Source: Fontivita pretiosa (GTDB lineage: Bacteria > Planctomycetota > Phycisphaerae > Tepidisphaerales > Tepidisphaeraceae). Taken from it: DNA of 64,000 bases. A program made the translations under genes and the position numbers. Of the stretch, positions 16,988-24,833 are shown one piece after another; within the stretch, counting starts at the first letter, position 1; each line of letters opens with the position of its first letter. The notes beneath the pieces were generated by a model. The model saw only the letters and a program-made list of their open reading frames with translations. It was not told the DNA's origin and did no database searches. The stretch lies in NCBI RefSeq assembly GCF_050410795.1, contig NZ_CP191258.1:1426001-1490000 (forward strand), read 5' to 3'.

Positions 16988-17881
16988 TTGGATGCTGCGG
17001 ATACCAACACGGCCGAGATGCGTTCGCCCTGCGATTCGCCCGCGGAGGCGACGAGGCAATCGCCTGGGCATCAGCAGTTGCAACAGCGACGCGGCTGGCC
17101 ATGGGTGCAGTTCGGCTGGTCCATGTCGCTGGAGTGGAGTCACATCGAGCTGGCGGTGCCACATCTTTCGCCGGCGCTCCAGGCGGTGCGGATCGTTCAT
17201 CTAAGCGACCTTCACCTGAAGCGGCGCTGGCCGGCGTCGCTGGAGCGAGTGCTGGAGCGGTTGCATGAGAATCCGCCGCATCTGCTGCTGATCACCGGGG
17301 ACTTCGTGGAGGATCTTCTGGATCACCGCCCGGCGTTGCCACTGGTTCGGCGGTTTGCCGAGGGTCTGCGGGCAAGATGGGGCGTGTTCGCGATCGCGGG
17401 CAACCATGACGGCGATCTGCTGGGTCCGCGGCTGCCGGGTTGGGGGATCGAGTACATCGATCGTCGCTATGTTTGTCTGGGCGGGCGCGACGGGCAGGCG
17501 GCGATCGAGCTGATCGGTTTGCCCGGGGTTCGCCGCAGCGATCTGGATGCTGAATTTCTGGAGGGCATTCCGCCGCGGCTGCCGGGAGTGCCGCGAATCG
17601 TGCTGGGGCATTTTCCCGATCAGGTGCGTGTGGTGAGTCGGCTGGAGGCGGACCTGATGCTGGCCGGGCATACGCACGGCGGTCAGATCTGCCTGCCGGG
17701 CGGACGGGCGCTGATGTCGCACGACTCGCTGCCCAAGCACATGGCGCGAGGACAGCACCGCTTCGGGCGGACGCTGCTGGTGGTCAGTCGGGGTCTGGGC
17801 ACGACGCGTTTTCCCATCCGCGCCTTCTGCCCGCCACAGGTCGTGGAGATAACCCTCACGCGCGCCAGGGCAGAGCAATGA
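16988..17881 (+). CDS. Metallophosphoesterase, YkuE/YaeI-like
   Basis: A 297-residue calcineurin-like phosphoesterase. Dimetal-site motifs are complete: SDLHLKR (from residue 73), ITGDFVED, GNHDGD, LGHFPD and AGHTHGGQ. The GHTHGGQ ending and domain size match the YkuE/YaeI (LpxG-like) group, some of which hydrolyse UDP-diacylglucosamine or other lipid-linked phosphates; no membrane anchor is visible in this copy. The TTG at 16988 is supported by AAGAGG just upstream; the ATG at 17123 is an alternative that would still keep all motifs. It lies just after transposase debris and 60 bases before the convergent deacylase gene. Confidence 0.85.
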   Translation: MDAADTNTAEMRSPCDSPAEATRQSPGHQQLQQRRGWPWVQFGWSMSLEWSHIELAVPHLSPALQAVRIVHLSDLHLKRRWPASLERVLERLHENPPHLLLITGDFVEDLLDHRPALPLVRRFAEGLRARWGVFAIAGNHDGDLLGPRLPGWGIEYIDRRYVCLGGRDGQAAIELIGLPGVRRSDLDAEFLEGIPPRLPGVPRIVLGHFPDQVRVVSRLEADLMLAGHTHGGQICLPGGRALMSHDSLPKHMARGQHRFGRTLLVVSRGLGTTRFPIRAFCPPQVVEITLTRARAEQ

Positions 17882-17939
17882 GGCGCAGCAGTGTCCGGGG
17901 CAAGAATGCTCAGACCCGCGATGGCCAGGCCGGCTGCGT

Positions 17940-18398
17940 TTACATATGCCTGCCGAAATGGGCGATCTCGGCGTCGCTGATGCGGCGGTAATCGGCCAGC
18001 GGCATCGTCACGGCGTCCTCGTGGGTGCCGGCCTGAAACGTGACCGTATCATCGGCGACGAGCGACTCATCCATGAGCGTGGGCATGCCGAACAGCTTGC
18101 CGATCGGGGGTTCGGCGCCCAGCTCGCAGCCGGGGAACAGCCGCTCCAGGGTCTGCTCGTCGGCCAGTTGCACATCGCTGGCGCGAAGCTGTTCGCGCAG
18201 CTCATGCAGATCGACGCGATACGAGGCCGGCAAAGCGCACATGATCCACTGCCCATCGGCGCGCACCACCACCGGCTTGATCACTTTGCGCCCGGGAACG
18301 TGCTGAACGGCGGCCAGATCCTGCGAGGTGTATGTCGGTGGATGTTTGGACAGACGGTATTTAACGCCCTGTTCATCCAAGTACTGTTGAAGGTTCAT
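17940..18398 (-). CDS. YbaK/ProX-type aminoacyl-tRNA deacylase
   Basis: A 152-residue trans-editing protein of the YbaK/EbsC family, which removes wrongly attached amino acids (for example Ala or Cys from tRNA-Pro). Family-like parts: the N-terminal helix NLQQYLDEQGVKY, the conserved lysine in HVPGRKVIKPVVV, and the glycine-rich active-site loop GAEPPIGKLFGMP. The ATG at 18396-18398 is preceded by a perfect AGGAGG, which decides the start against the longer upstream frame. It is divergently oriented to prfB and convergent with the metallophosphoesterase. Confidence 0.85.
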   Translation of the reverse strand: MNLQQYLDEQGVKYRLSKHPPTYTSQDLAAVQHVPGRKVIKPVVVRADGQWIMCALPASYRVDLHELREQLRASDVQLADEQTLERLFPGCELGAEPPIGKLFGMPTLMDESLVADDTVTFQAGTHEDAVTMPLADYRRISDAEIAHFGRHM

Positions 18399-18562
18399 GG
18401 CGTACCTCCTGTATCTTGGCGCCTTGGTGGACGATCGATTCATTATGCCGCGCCGCGCGCGATCCTGGCCACAGAAAATACGCCCGATTCATGGTCCAGC
18501 AGCGACGCAGCGGCCGGGATGGTCGATTGAAAATCGAGCTTCAGGCGGCTATCGTCGCGATG

Positions 18563-19715
18563 ATGATTCACGAAAACCTCGCCCAGAGCATCGAAAACCT
18601 CAGCGCCCGGATGATCGCCATCCGGGACTCTCTTTGACTTGCCGGCCAAACAGGTCCGCAGAAAGCAGTTGGAAGAGCGGATGGGCCAGCCGGGGTTTTG
18701 GGATGACCCGCAGGCCGCCCGCCAGATCGTCCAGGAACTGAAGATTCTCAAGGCGCAGATCGATCCGGTGATGTCGGTATTGCGCGAGTTGGAGGACGTG
18801 CGCGCGCTGTATGAGCTTGGTCTGGAGGCCGGGGATCAGCAGGCGATCCGGGAGGCCGACGAGCAGCTTGCCCGGCTGGAGAAAAAGGCCGAGCGGGTCG
18901 AGCTTCAGGCACTGCTGGACGGCCCCAACGATCCGTTGAACTGCTTTGTGACCATCCAGGCCGGCGCCGGTGGCACCGAGGCGCAGGACTGGGCCGAGAT
19001 GCTCGCGCGGATGTACCTGTATTACTGGCAAAAGCGGGGATGGGACGTCTCGGAAGTCGACCGGCAGTACGGAGAGCAGGCCGGGATCAAAAGCGCCACT
19101 TTCCACGTGAAGGGAGACTACGCCTTCGGGTACATGCGTTGTGAGGCCGGGGTTCATCGACTGGTACGCCCAAGCCCGTTCAATGCCCAGCACAAGCGAC
19201 AGACCAGCTTCGCCGCGGTGGACGTGGTGCCCGAGTTCGAGGAGGTGGCCGGGCAGGAGGAAATCCCCGAGCAAGACCTGGAGATCACGGCTTTCGTGCG
19301 TGCCAGCGGCCCGGGCGGGCAGAACGTGAACAAGGTGGCGTCGGCGGTGCGGATCGTGCACAAGCCTACGGGGATCACCGTCACCTGCTCGGTGGAACGC
19401 AGCCAGCAGCAGAACAAGCGCCTGGCGCTGTCGATCATCAAGGGCAAGCTGGAGCTTCTTGAGCAGGCCAAGCGGGACGAAGAGCTGCGGAAGATCGTTG
19501 GGGAGAAGGGGGCGATTGCGTGGGGCAACCAGATTCGCTCTTATATCCTTGATGACAAAAGAGTTAAGGATGTAAGAACCGGGGTGGAAACGAGGGATGT
19601 GGAAAGCGTGCTGGATCGGGGCGAGCTGGACATGTTTATTGACGCGGAGTTGCGTCGTCGCAAGGCCGCCGCCGCCAAGAAGCAAACCGCGGCGGTGCCG
19701 TCGGGGAGTAGTTAA
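18563..19715 (+). CDS. prfB: Peptide chain release factor 2, with +1 programmed frameshift
   Basis: Class-I release factor recognising UAA and UGA. The zero frame starts at ATG 18563 (or 18560), reads 24 codons ending ...AIRDSL, and meets CTT TGA C at 18632-18638, the classic RF2 autoregulatory slip site; a +1 shift joins it to the frame that begins at TTG 18639 (DLPAKQVRRKQLEERM...). The anticodon-mimic SPF motif (RPSPFNAQHKRQTSF) is near residue 204 and the catalytic GGQ (GPGGQNVNK) near residue 251. Total length is about 383 residues. Low RF2 favours slipping at UGA, so the protein controls its own synthesis. Confidence 0.95.
18632..18638 (+). promoter_or_regulatory. prfB +1 frameshift site (CTT TGA C)
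   Basis: The slippery Leu codon CTT is followed by an in-frame TGA and C, the weakest UGA termination context. It lies 25 codons after the start, as in most bacterial prfB genes. The internal Shine-Dalgarno-like helper is only weak here (CGGGAC at 18623-18628). Confidence 0.9.
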
Positions 19716-19908
19716 TATAACATCTTGATTCAAGCTGTCTTACAGCACATCCAACTGGGCCCTCAAGCTTTGTGCCTGTACGTCCGATAAAGCCTGGTAC
19801 ATGGATCGTCCGCCGGTTCGGCCGGGAAACAGCCGTCCTGCAGACTGCTGAGCAAACCTCCATGGCTTTGACGGGCGCGGGCATGATGCTTTAGACTACC
19901 GGGTCACG

Positions 19909-20790
19909 ATGATCGTTGATTGTCATACCCATATCTGGCAGTCCCCGGATCAGCTCGGACAAATGGATCTGGGCGACCTGCCGCGCACGACCCGGTCGCG
20001 CACGTCGCGGCTGACGCCCGGCGGGCGAACCATCTGGCGGACCATTCCCGCCGCCGACCCGGAACACCACTGGGCTCAGTCCGGCATGGTGGACAAGTCG
20101 ATCGTGCTGGCGTTCAAGAGCCGGTATCTAAAGGCGGAGATCCCCAACCGCTTCGTCGCCGAGTACGTCAGCCGAAACCCCGATAAGCTCATCGGCTTTG
20201 CCGGCATCGATCCGACCGAACGCGGCGCGGTGGATGAGCTGCACGTGGCACATGATGAGCTTCGGCTGCGCGGGATCACCATGTCGCCGGCCAACCAGGA
20301 CTTCCACCCCGCCGATTCCCGGGCCATGAAGGTCTACGCCGAAGCTGAAAGGCTCGGCATGCCGATCCTGTTTCACCCCGCCGGGCAGTTCACCGAAGCC
20401 AGCAAGCTGGAGTACGCCCGCCCCTACCTGCTCGACGAGATCGCCCGGGCGTTTCCCCGGCTGCGGATGATCATCGCCCAGATGGGCCAGCCCTGGATCG
20501 ACGAGACCATTGTTCTGCTGGGCAAGCATTCAAACGTTTACGCGGACGTCTCGGGGCTTCTGTCGCGTCCGTGGCAGGCGTACAACGCGCTGGTCAGCGC
20601 CAACCAGTATGGCGTGATCGACAAGCTGCTGTTCGGCTCCGACTTCCCCTACACCAGCGCCACCGAGTGCATCGAAACCCTCTACAGCCTCAATCAGATG
20701 GCCCAGGGGACCAACCTGCCGGTCGTCCCGCGCGAAAGCCTCCGCGGCATCGTCGAACGCGACGCCATCAGCCTGCTCGGAATCGAATGA
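19909..20790 (+). CDS. Amidohydrolase-2 (TIM-barrel metal hydrolase)
   Basis: A 293-residue cytosolic protein of the amidohydrolase-2 / ACMSD-like family. The metal-binding HxH is in VDCHTHIW (residues 3-10), a further His in ILFHPAGQ, and the catalytic Asp in LFGSDFPY near residue 245. Members are decarboxylases or lactone/amide hydrolases, and the substrate cannot be read here. The stop overlaps the start of the next gene (ATGA), so the two are co-translated. A TAGACT hexamer lies 10 bases before the start codon and could be a -10 box. Confidence 0.85.
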   Translation: MIVDCHTHIWQSPDQLGQMDLGDLPRTTRSRTSRLTPGGRTIWRTIPAADPEHHWAQSGMVDKSIVLAFKSRYLKAEIPNRFVAEYVSRNPDKLIGFAGIDPTERGAVDELHVAHDELRLRGITMSPANQDFHPADSRAMKVYAEAERLGMPILFHPAGQFTEASKLEYARPYLLDEIARAFPRLRMIIAQMGQPWIDETIVLLGKHSNVYADVSGLLSRPWQAYNALVSANQYGVIDKLLFGSDFPYTSATECIETLYSLNQMAQGTNLPVVPRESLRGIVERDAISLLGIE

Positions 20791-21524
20791 ATCCCGACCA
20801 CGGAATAAGCCAACGGGCAAAAGTCGCCCGGCTCGCCCAGCACCTCGCAAGATCGGCGGCCTTGCTTTTGCCTTTTGCTCTTTTTCTGCTGTTGCCCCTG
20901 GCCTGCTCCTCGGGGCCGGCCTGGCTGACTTTCCAATCCACGGAGTCTGACCGTCAATATTCCCAGAAGTTTTCCCGCGCTTATTTTGCGCGTGAGCCCG
21001 GCGGGGAATATCAGGCGGTACTGATCGAAGACGGTCTGGCGCCGGCCCCGGAAGACAAGAAGCCTGCCGGCCCGCTGCACGCCGCCTCCACCGCGCCCCT
21101 CAGCCAGGTCGTATACCTGCGGGTCCTGTGGCAACCGTTGCGAGGGGTCAAGCCGGACACGCCCTCGGCCACCAACGCCGTGATCGACTGGTACGTCCGC
21201 TCCAACGATGCCGCCAGCCGTGACGATCAGCTTCACTATCGCGGCGCGGGATTTGTCCGCATCGACGATTCCGGACAGGAGGCGCGATTCGTTATCCGCA
21301 ATGCCCGAGTGCAACTGGCCGAAAGCTCGGGCAGGCTTCAGGATCCTCTTGGGCAGTCGCTGCTGACCGGTTCGTTCACCGCGACGAGAAACGATGCCCT
21401 GGTCGCCGCGACGCTGGAGGCGCTGCGCCCGCAGTCGTCCCCGCAACACGCCGACCAATCCGTTGTTCCTGCCGACTCGGCCGCCCACCAGGGTCCGCCC
21501 CCGCGCGGCCCAACCGGGCCATGA
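20787..21524 (+). CDS. Hypothetical lipoprotein
   Basis: A 245-residue predicted lipoprotein. A long hydrophobic segment ends in the lipobox LPLAC at residue 40, followed by SSG. The mature part contains a region with alternating hydrophobic residues (QVVYLRVLWQPLRG, ATNAVIDWYVRSND, GAGFVRIDDSG) that looks like a beta-rich domain; I do not recognise a family. It starts in a 4-base overlap with the amidohydrolase, so the genes form a transcription unit, though no functional link is obvious. Confidence 0.75.
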   Translation: MNPDHGISQRAKVARLAQHLARSAALLLPFALFLLLPLACSSGPAWLTFQSTESDRQYSQKFSRAYFAREPGGEYQAVLIEDGLAPAPEDKKPAGPLHAASTAPLSQVVYLRVLWQPLRGVKPDTPSATNAVIDWYVRSNDAASRDDQLHYRGAGFVRIDDSGQEARFVIRNARVQLAESSGRLQDPLGQSLLTGSFTATRNDALVAATLEALRPQSSPQHADQSVVPADSAAHQGPPPRGPTGP

Positions 21525-21629
21525 CGCAAACGATTTGTCCCATCCATCGAGCCGGCGGCGGCTTTGGTTCCGACATTGCCCGGCTTTTATATCCCCGCTG
21601 AAGCTGGGCACGGATAAGATGATGGGGTG

Positions 21630-23273
21630 ATGTCCGCGACGGAATTGAAGGACAACGAGCTGGCGCGCCGCCAGGGCGATGCGGTGATCTGCCGACCCCA
21701 GCCGCTGCGGCTGCGATGGGTCTTCGATCAGCTTGCCACCGCCGACGCCCACACGCTGGAGGCCCGCTTCGCCGCCAGCGTTCGCATTGCCGACACCGAC
21801 GCCGACCGGAAGATGTTCTCTGAGCTGCTGCTGTGCGATCGGCAGTCGGTCACCGCCCAGATGCTCATCGAGCATTTTGCTCCCCCGTTGCGTGCAGCAT
21901 TGACGGGGCTGGCCATGCGCTGCCGGGCCGCCGATGTTGTCGGCAACCCGGATCAGCAACACACCTGGATCGCCGAGCTGCTCCAGGCCGCCAGGCCCGC
22001 CGCCTTTGCCGCCGGGCTGGAGCTTTTGCCCCCTTACCAGCTCGATCTTCAAAGCCCCACGCTCCAGCGGCAGCGAATCCAGGAATTGGCCCGCGCTCAG
22101 GCCGAGCAGCACGCCGCCGGACAGCTTCAGCACCTTCAACGCGCCGCCGAACTGCTCCAGCAGTTCCAGCAGATGCGACAGGCGGCGCCGCAGCTTTCGG
22201 CCGGCGCGCTGCTCGAACGGCTCAATCCGGCCGACCGCGGGCCGACCCTCCAGGCGCTGCTGCTGGCCTCGGGAAGTGAAACGCGACTGCACCGGCAGAC
22301 GCTGTGGTGCGTGGCCGGCGGCACGCTGGTGCGCATCGATCCGGGCAACTCGCCGCAGCCCGAGCTGATCCAGCTTCCCGCCACGCTGGGGCCGCTGCGC
22401 AGTGTTCAGCCCGCTGTCGTGAACGAGCAACGCGTCCTGCTGATCGGCGCGCAAGGCGGGGTGATGGTCGTATCACGGGAAGATCCCGAGCGCATCATCG
22501 AGTCCTTCGCCTGCCCGTCGCTCCAATCGCAGCACGGGTTCAACCGAGTGGTGGTGATCGACGACACGATCTGCGCATCACACGCCGAAGCGGGGATCGT
22601 GCGATGGAGTCGCGATCGCCACGATGCGCCGACGGCGTGCTACGCCGAGCGCGATCCGGACAGCCAACTCGTGGCGCAAGGCACCACCATCACCCAGGGC
22701 GCATCCTCGGGCATGGGCATGACCTCAATCCAGGCTCGCCTTACCGGCCCGCGGCATCTTCAGGCGCTGGATCAGACGCACCTGATTTATGCCGTTGGAA
22801 GTCGCATCATCCTGCGGCACGACGATCGGGCTGTGGTTTTGCCGTCGCACTCCGACGCCGAGATCATTGCGATCCTGCCCACCTCGGCCCAGCACATGCT
22901 GGCGATTCATCAGGATGGGACGATTGTGAGCATCGACCGGACGACGCGACAGGTCAGCGTCAGCATGCGTCGCCCCGGGCGATTCACCGCCGCCGCCACC
23001 ATGCCGTGGCTGGGTGACGTGCGTGTGTTGCTGGCTACAGACGACGGCCCGATCGACTGCATCGGCCTGGACGACCCACTGCTCAGCGAATACCTCAGCC
23101 CCTATCGGGGCCTGAAGATTCTGGCCGCCACCGCAAGCCTTATCGCCGCCGTCACGCCTGATCGCCAACGTGTGGTGCTGTGGCAGGCGTGGGAGACGCA
23201 GCGTCCGCTGTGCGAGGTGCACGTGACCGGACGTGCCAGGCACCGCATTGCGGATATCGATTTTGACGCCTAG
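21630..23273 (+). CDS. SPFH-like protein with C-terminal propeller-like region
   Basis: A 547-residue protein. Residues about 10-165 resemble the N-terminal half of an SPFH/band-7 domain (ICRPQPLRLRWVFDQLAT, LEARFAASVRIAD, VTAQMLIEHFAPPLRAAL) and are followed by a Gln-rich coiled coil (about 150-200). From about 215 on there are repeated beta-strand units (TLWCVAGGTLVRIDP, RVLLIGAQGGVMVVS, RIILRHDDRAVVL) that look like a WD40/PQQ-type propeller. No signal peptide or membrane anchor is seen. The ATG at 21630 follows GATGGGG. The family is inferred; an unrelated coiled coil plus propeller remains possible. Confidence 0.65.
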   Translation: MSATELKDNELARRQGDAVICRPQPLRLRWVFDQLATADAHTLEARFAASVRIADTDADRKMFSELLLCDRQSVTAQMLIEHFAPPLRAALTGLAMRCRAADVVGNPDQQHTWIAELLQAARPAAFAAGLELLPPYQLDLQSPTLQRQRIQELARAQAEQHAAGQLQHLQRAAELLQQFQQMRQAAPQLSAGALLERLNPADRGPTLQALLLASGSETRLHRQTLWCVAGGTLVRIDPGNSPQPELIQLPATLGPLRSVQPAVVNEQRVLLIGAQGGVMVVSREDPERIIESFACPSLQSQHGFNRVVVIDDTICASHAEAGIVRWSRDRHDAPTACYAERDPDSQLVAQGTTITQGASSGMGMTSIQARLTGPRHLQALDQTHLIYAVGSRIILRHDDRAVVLPSHSDAEIIAILPTSAQHMLAIHQDGTIVSIDRTTRQVSVSMRRPGRFTAAATMPWLGDVRVLLATDDGPIDCIGLDDPLLSEYLSPYRGLKILAATASLIAAVTPDRQRVVLWQAWETQRPLCEVHVTGRARHRIADIDFDA

Positions 23274-23492
23274 CCGCTGCTGCACCGCGCGCACTCGCGC
23301 ACCACAAGGCAAGGATTCACGGAAGAACTCGGAGATGCGAGGTCCAATGGCCATGTCAGGCGCGTCCGGCTCGTGGGCTGACCGCCTGCACGGGCTGCTC
23401 GCCTGCGCGGACGGAACGCCCGCGACACGAAAATAAACAGCCGGCGTTTCGTGCACTGTTCGCGGCTCTGCGCCCTGCTGCGGGGAATCAGA

Positions 23493-24761
23493 TCAAGCGA
23501 AGCTGTACGTGCCGCTGAGCGTTCGCCACTCCTCGATGCTGGTGATCCCCTGTTCGACCTTCAGCCATCCGTCGTGCGCCAGGCTGCGCAGGCCGCGCGA
23601 CGTGGCGCCGGCGCGCAGTGCACGCTCATCGGCGTGATGCAGAATCGCGTCATAGTCGGCATCCACCAGTCGCCAGACCTCAAAGACCCCGATGCGACCG
23701 TCATAACCGAGATATCGGCAATCGACGCATCCGGTGGCGGTCCAGGTCTGCTGCGCCGTGGCCGGCAGCCCAAGCGACTGAAGCAACTGCCGCTCGCTTT
23801 CCTCCAGGCTGCGCTGCTTTCTGCACCGGCGACACAGACGTTTGACCAGCCGCTGGGCCACCACCATCCGCAGTGAGCTGGCGATCTGGTGGTCGGCCAG
23901 ACCGAAGTTTCGCAGCGCCGTGATCGCGCTGATCGCATCGGGCGCATGAATTGTGCTCATCAGCACGCGTCCGCTGCCGGATGCTTCCATGGCGGCATCG
24001 GCGGCTTCGGCGTCGCGGATCTCGCCCAGCAGCAGGTAATCCGGATCGGCGCGCAGCATGCCCCGCAGTCCCTGCGCGAATGACAGATCATGCCGCCGGT
24101 CCACCTGCGTCTGCACGATCCCCTCGATGCTGTATTCCACAGGATCCTCGATCGTCACCACGCATCGATCCCGAAGCCGCAGCTCATGCAGGATCGCGTA
24201 CAGCGTCGTGGTCTTGCCGCTGCCCGTCGGACCGGCCACCAGAAACATCCCGCAGATGTTCTTCAGCCACTGCTCGATCTTGTCCCGCTGCTCGTCGGTG
24301 AAACCCAGCTCGTCCAGATGCTGGAGCACGCGCGAGCGATCCAGCAGGCGGATGGACAGCTTCTCCCCGGCGACCGAGGGCAGCGCCGCGATCCGCAGAT
24401 CGATCTCGCGGCCATCGACGATCTGCGTCAGCCGCGAATCCGCCGGGCGGAATCGATCCGCCGAATCCAGCCCCGAGATCGCCTTGAAGTGCCGCAGCAG
24501 CCGGCCTCCCTGTGCCCGCGAGAGAATCGCCACATCCAGCAGATCGCCATCGATGCGAAAGCGGATTCGGCTGCTCTGGCCCTGTGGATCCAGATGAATA
24601 TCGCTGGCGTGATGTCGCAGCGCGTCGGCCAGCAGACGGCTGGCCAGCAGGTTGGTCGATTCCGCCGTTTCCGCCAGCGCCTCGGCCTCCTGTCGCAGCA
24701 GTTCCTGGCGGAACGAAGTGCTCAACTCATTGCGCACCGGTCTGATGAATTCGTTGGGCAT
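23493..24761 (-). CDS. GspE/PilB-type secretion ATPase, orphan
   Basis: A 422-residue type II secretion / type IV pilus-class ATPase. Walker A GPTGSGKTT (177-185), Asp box TIEDPVEY (203-210), Walker B LLLGEIRD (243-250) and His box STIHAPD (269-275) are complete, and the arginine-rich N2 domain (residues 40-150, ASDIHLDPQG) is present. A four-cysteine zinc-binding element (C310, C313 and a CVDC pair near 347) marks it as GspE/PilB rather than PilT. The N-terminal N1 domain is missing, so the protein is short. No pseudopilin, GspF or secretin gene lies nearby. Confidence 0.9.
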   Translation of the reverse strand: MPNEFIRPVRNELSTSFRQELLRQEAEALAETAESTNLLASRLLADALRHHASDIHLDPQGQSSRIRFRIDGDLLDVAILSRAQGGRLLRHFKAISGLDSADRFRPADSRLTQIVDGREIDLRIAALPSVAGEKLSIRLLDRSRVLQHLDELGFTDEQRDKIEQWLKNICGMFLVAGPTGSGKTTTLYAILHELRLRDRCVVTIEDPVEYSIEGIVQTQVDRRHDLSFAQGLRGMLRADPDYLLLGEIRDAEAADAAMEASGSGRVLMSTIHAPDAISAITALRNFGLADHQIASSLRMVVAQRLVKRLCRRCRKQRSLEESERQLLQSLGLPATAQQTWTATGCVDCRYLGYDGRIGVFEVWRLVDADYDAILHHADERALRAGATSRGLRSLAHDGWLKVEQGITSIEEWRTLSGTYSFA

Positions 24762-24833
24762 GCCGGTATTGTAATCGCTGCGCGCGGCGCCGCTGCATCA
24801 GCCGACCTCTTCCCGCGAGGATTGCGCCCGCCG

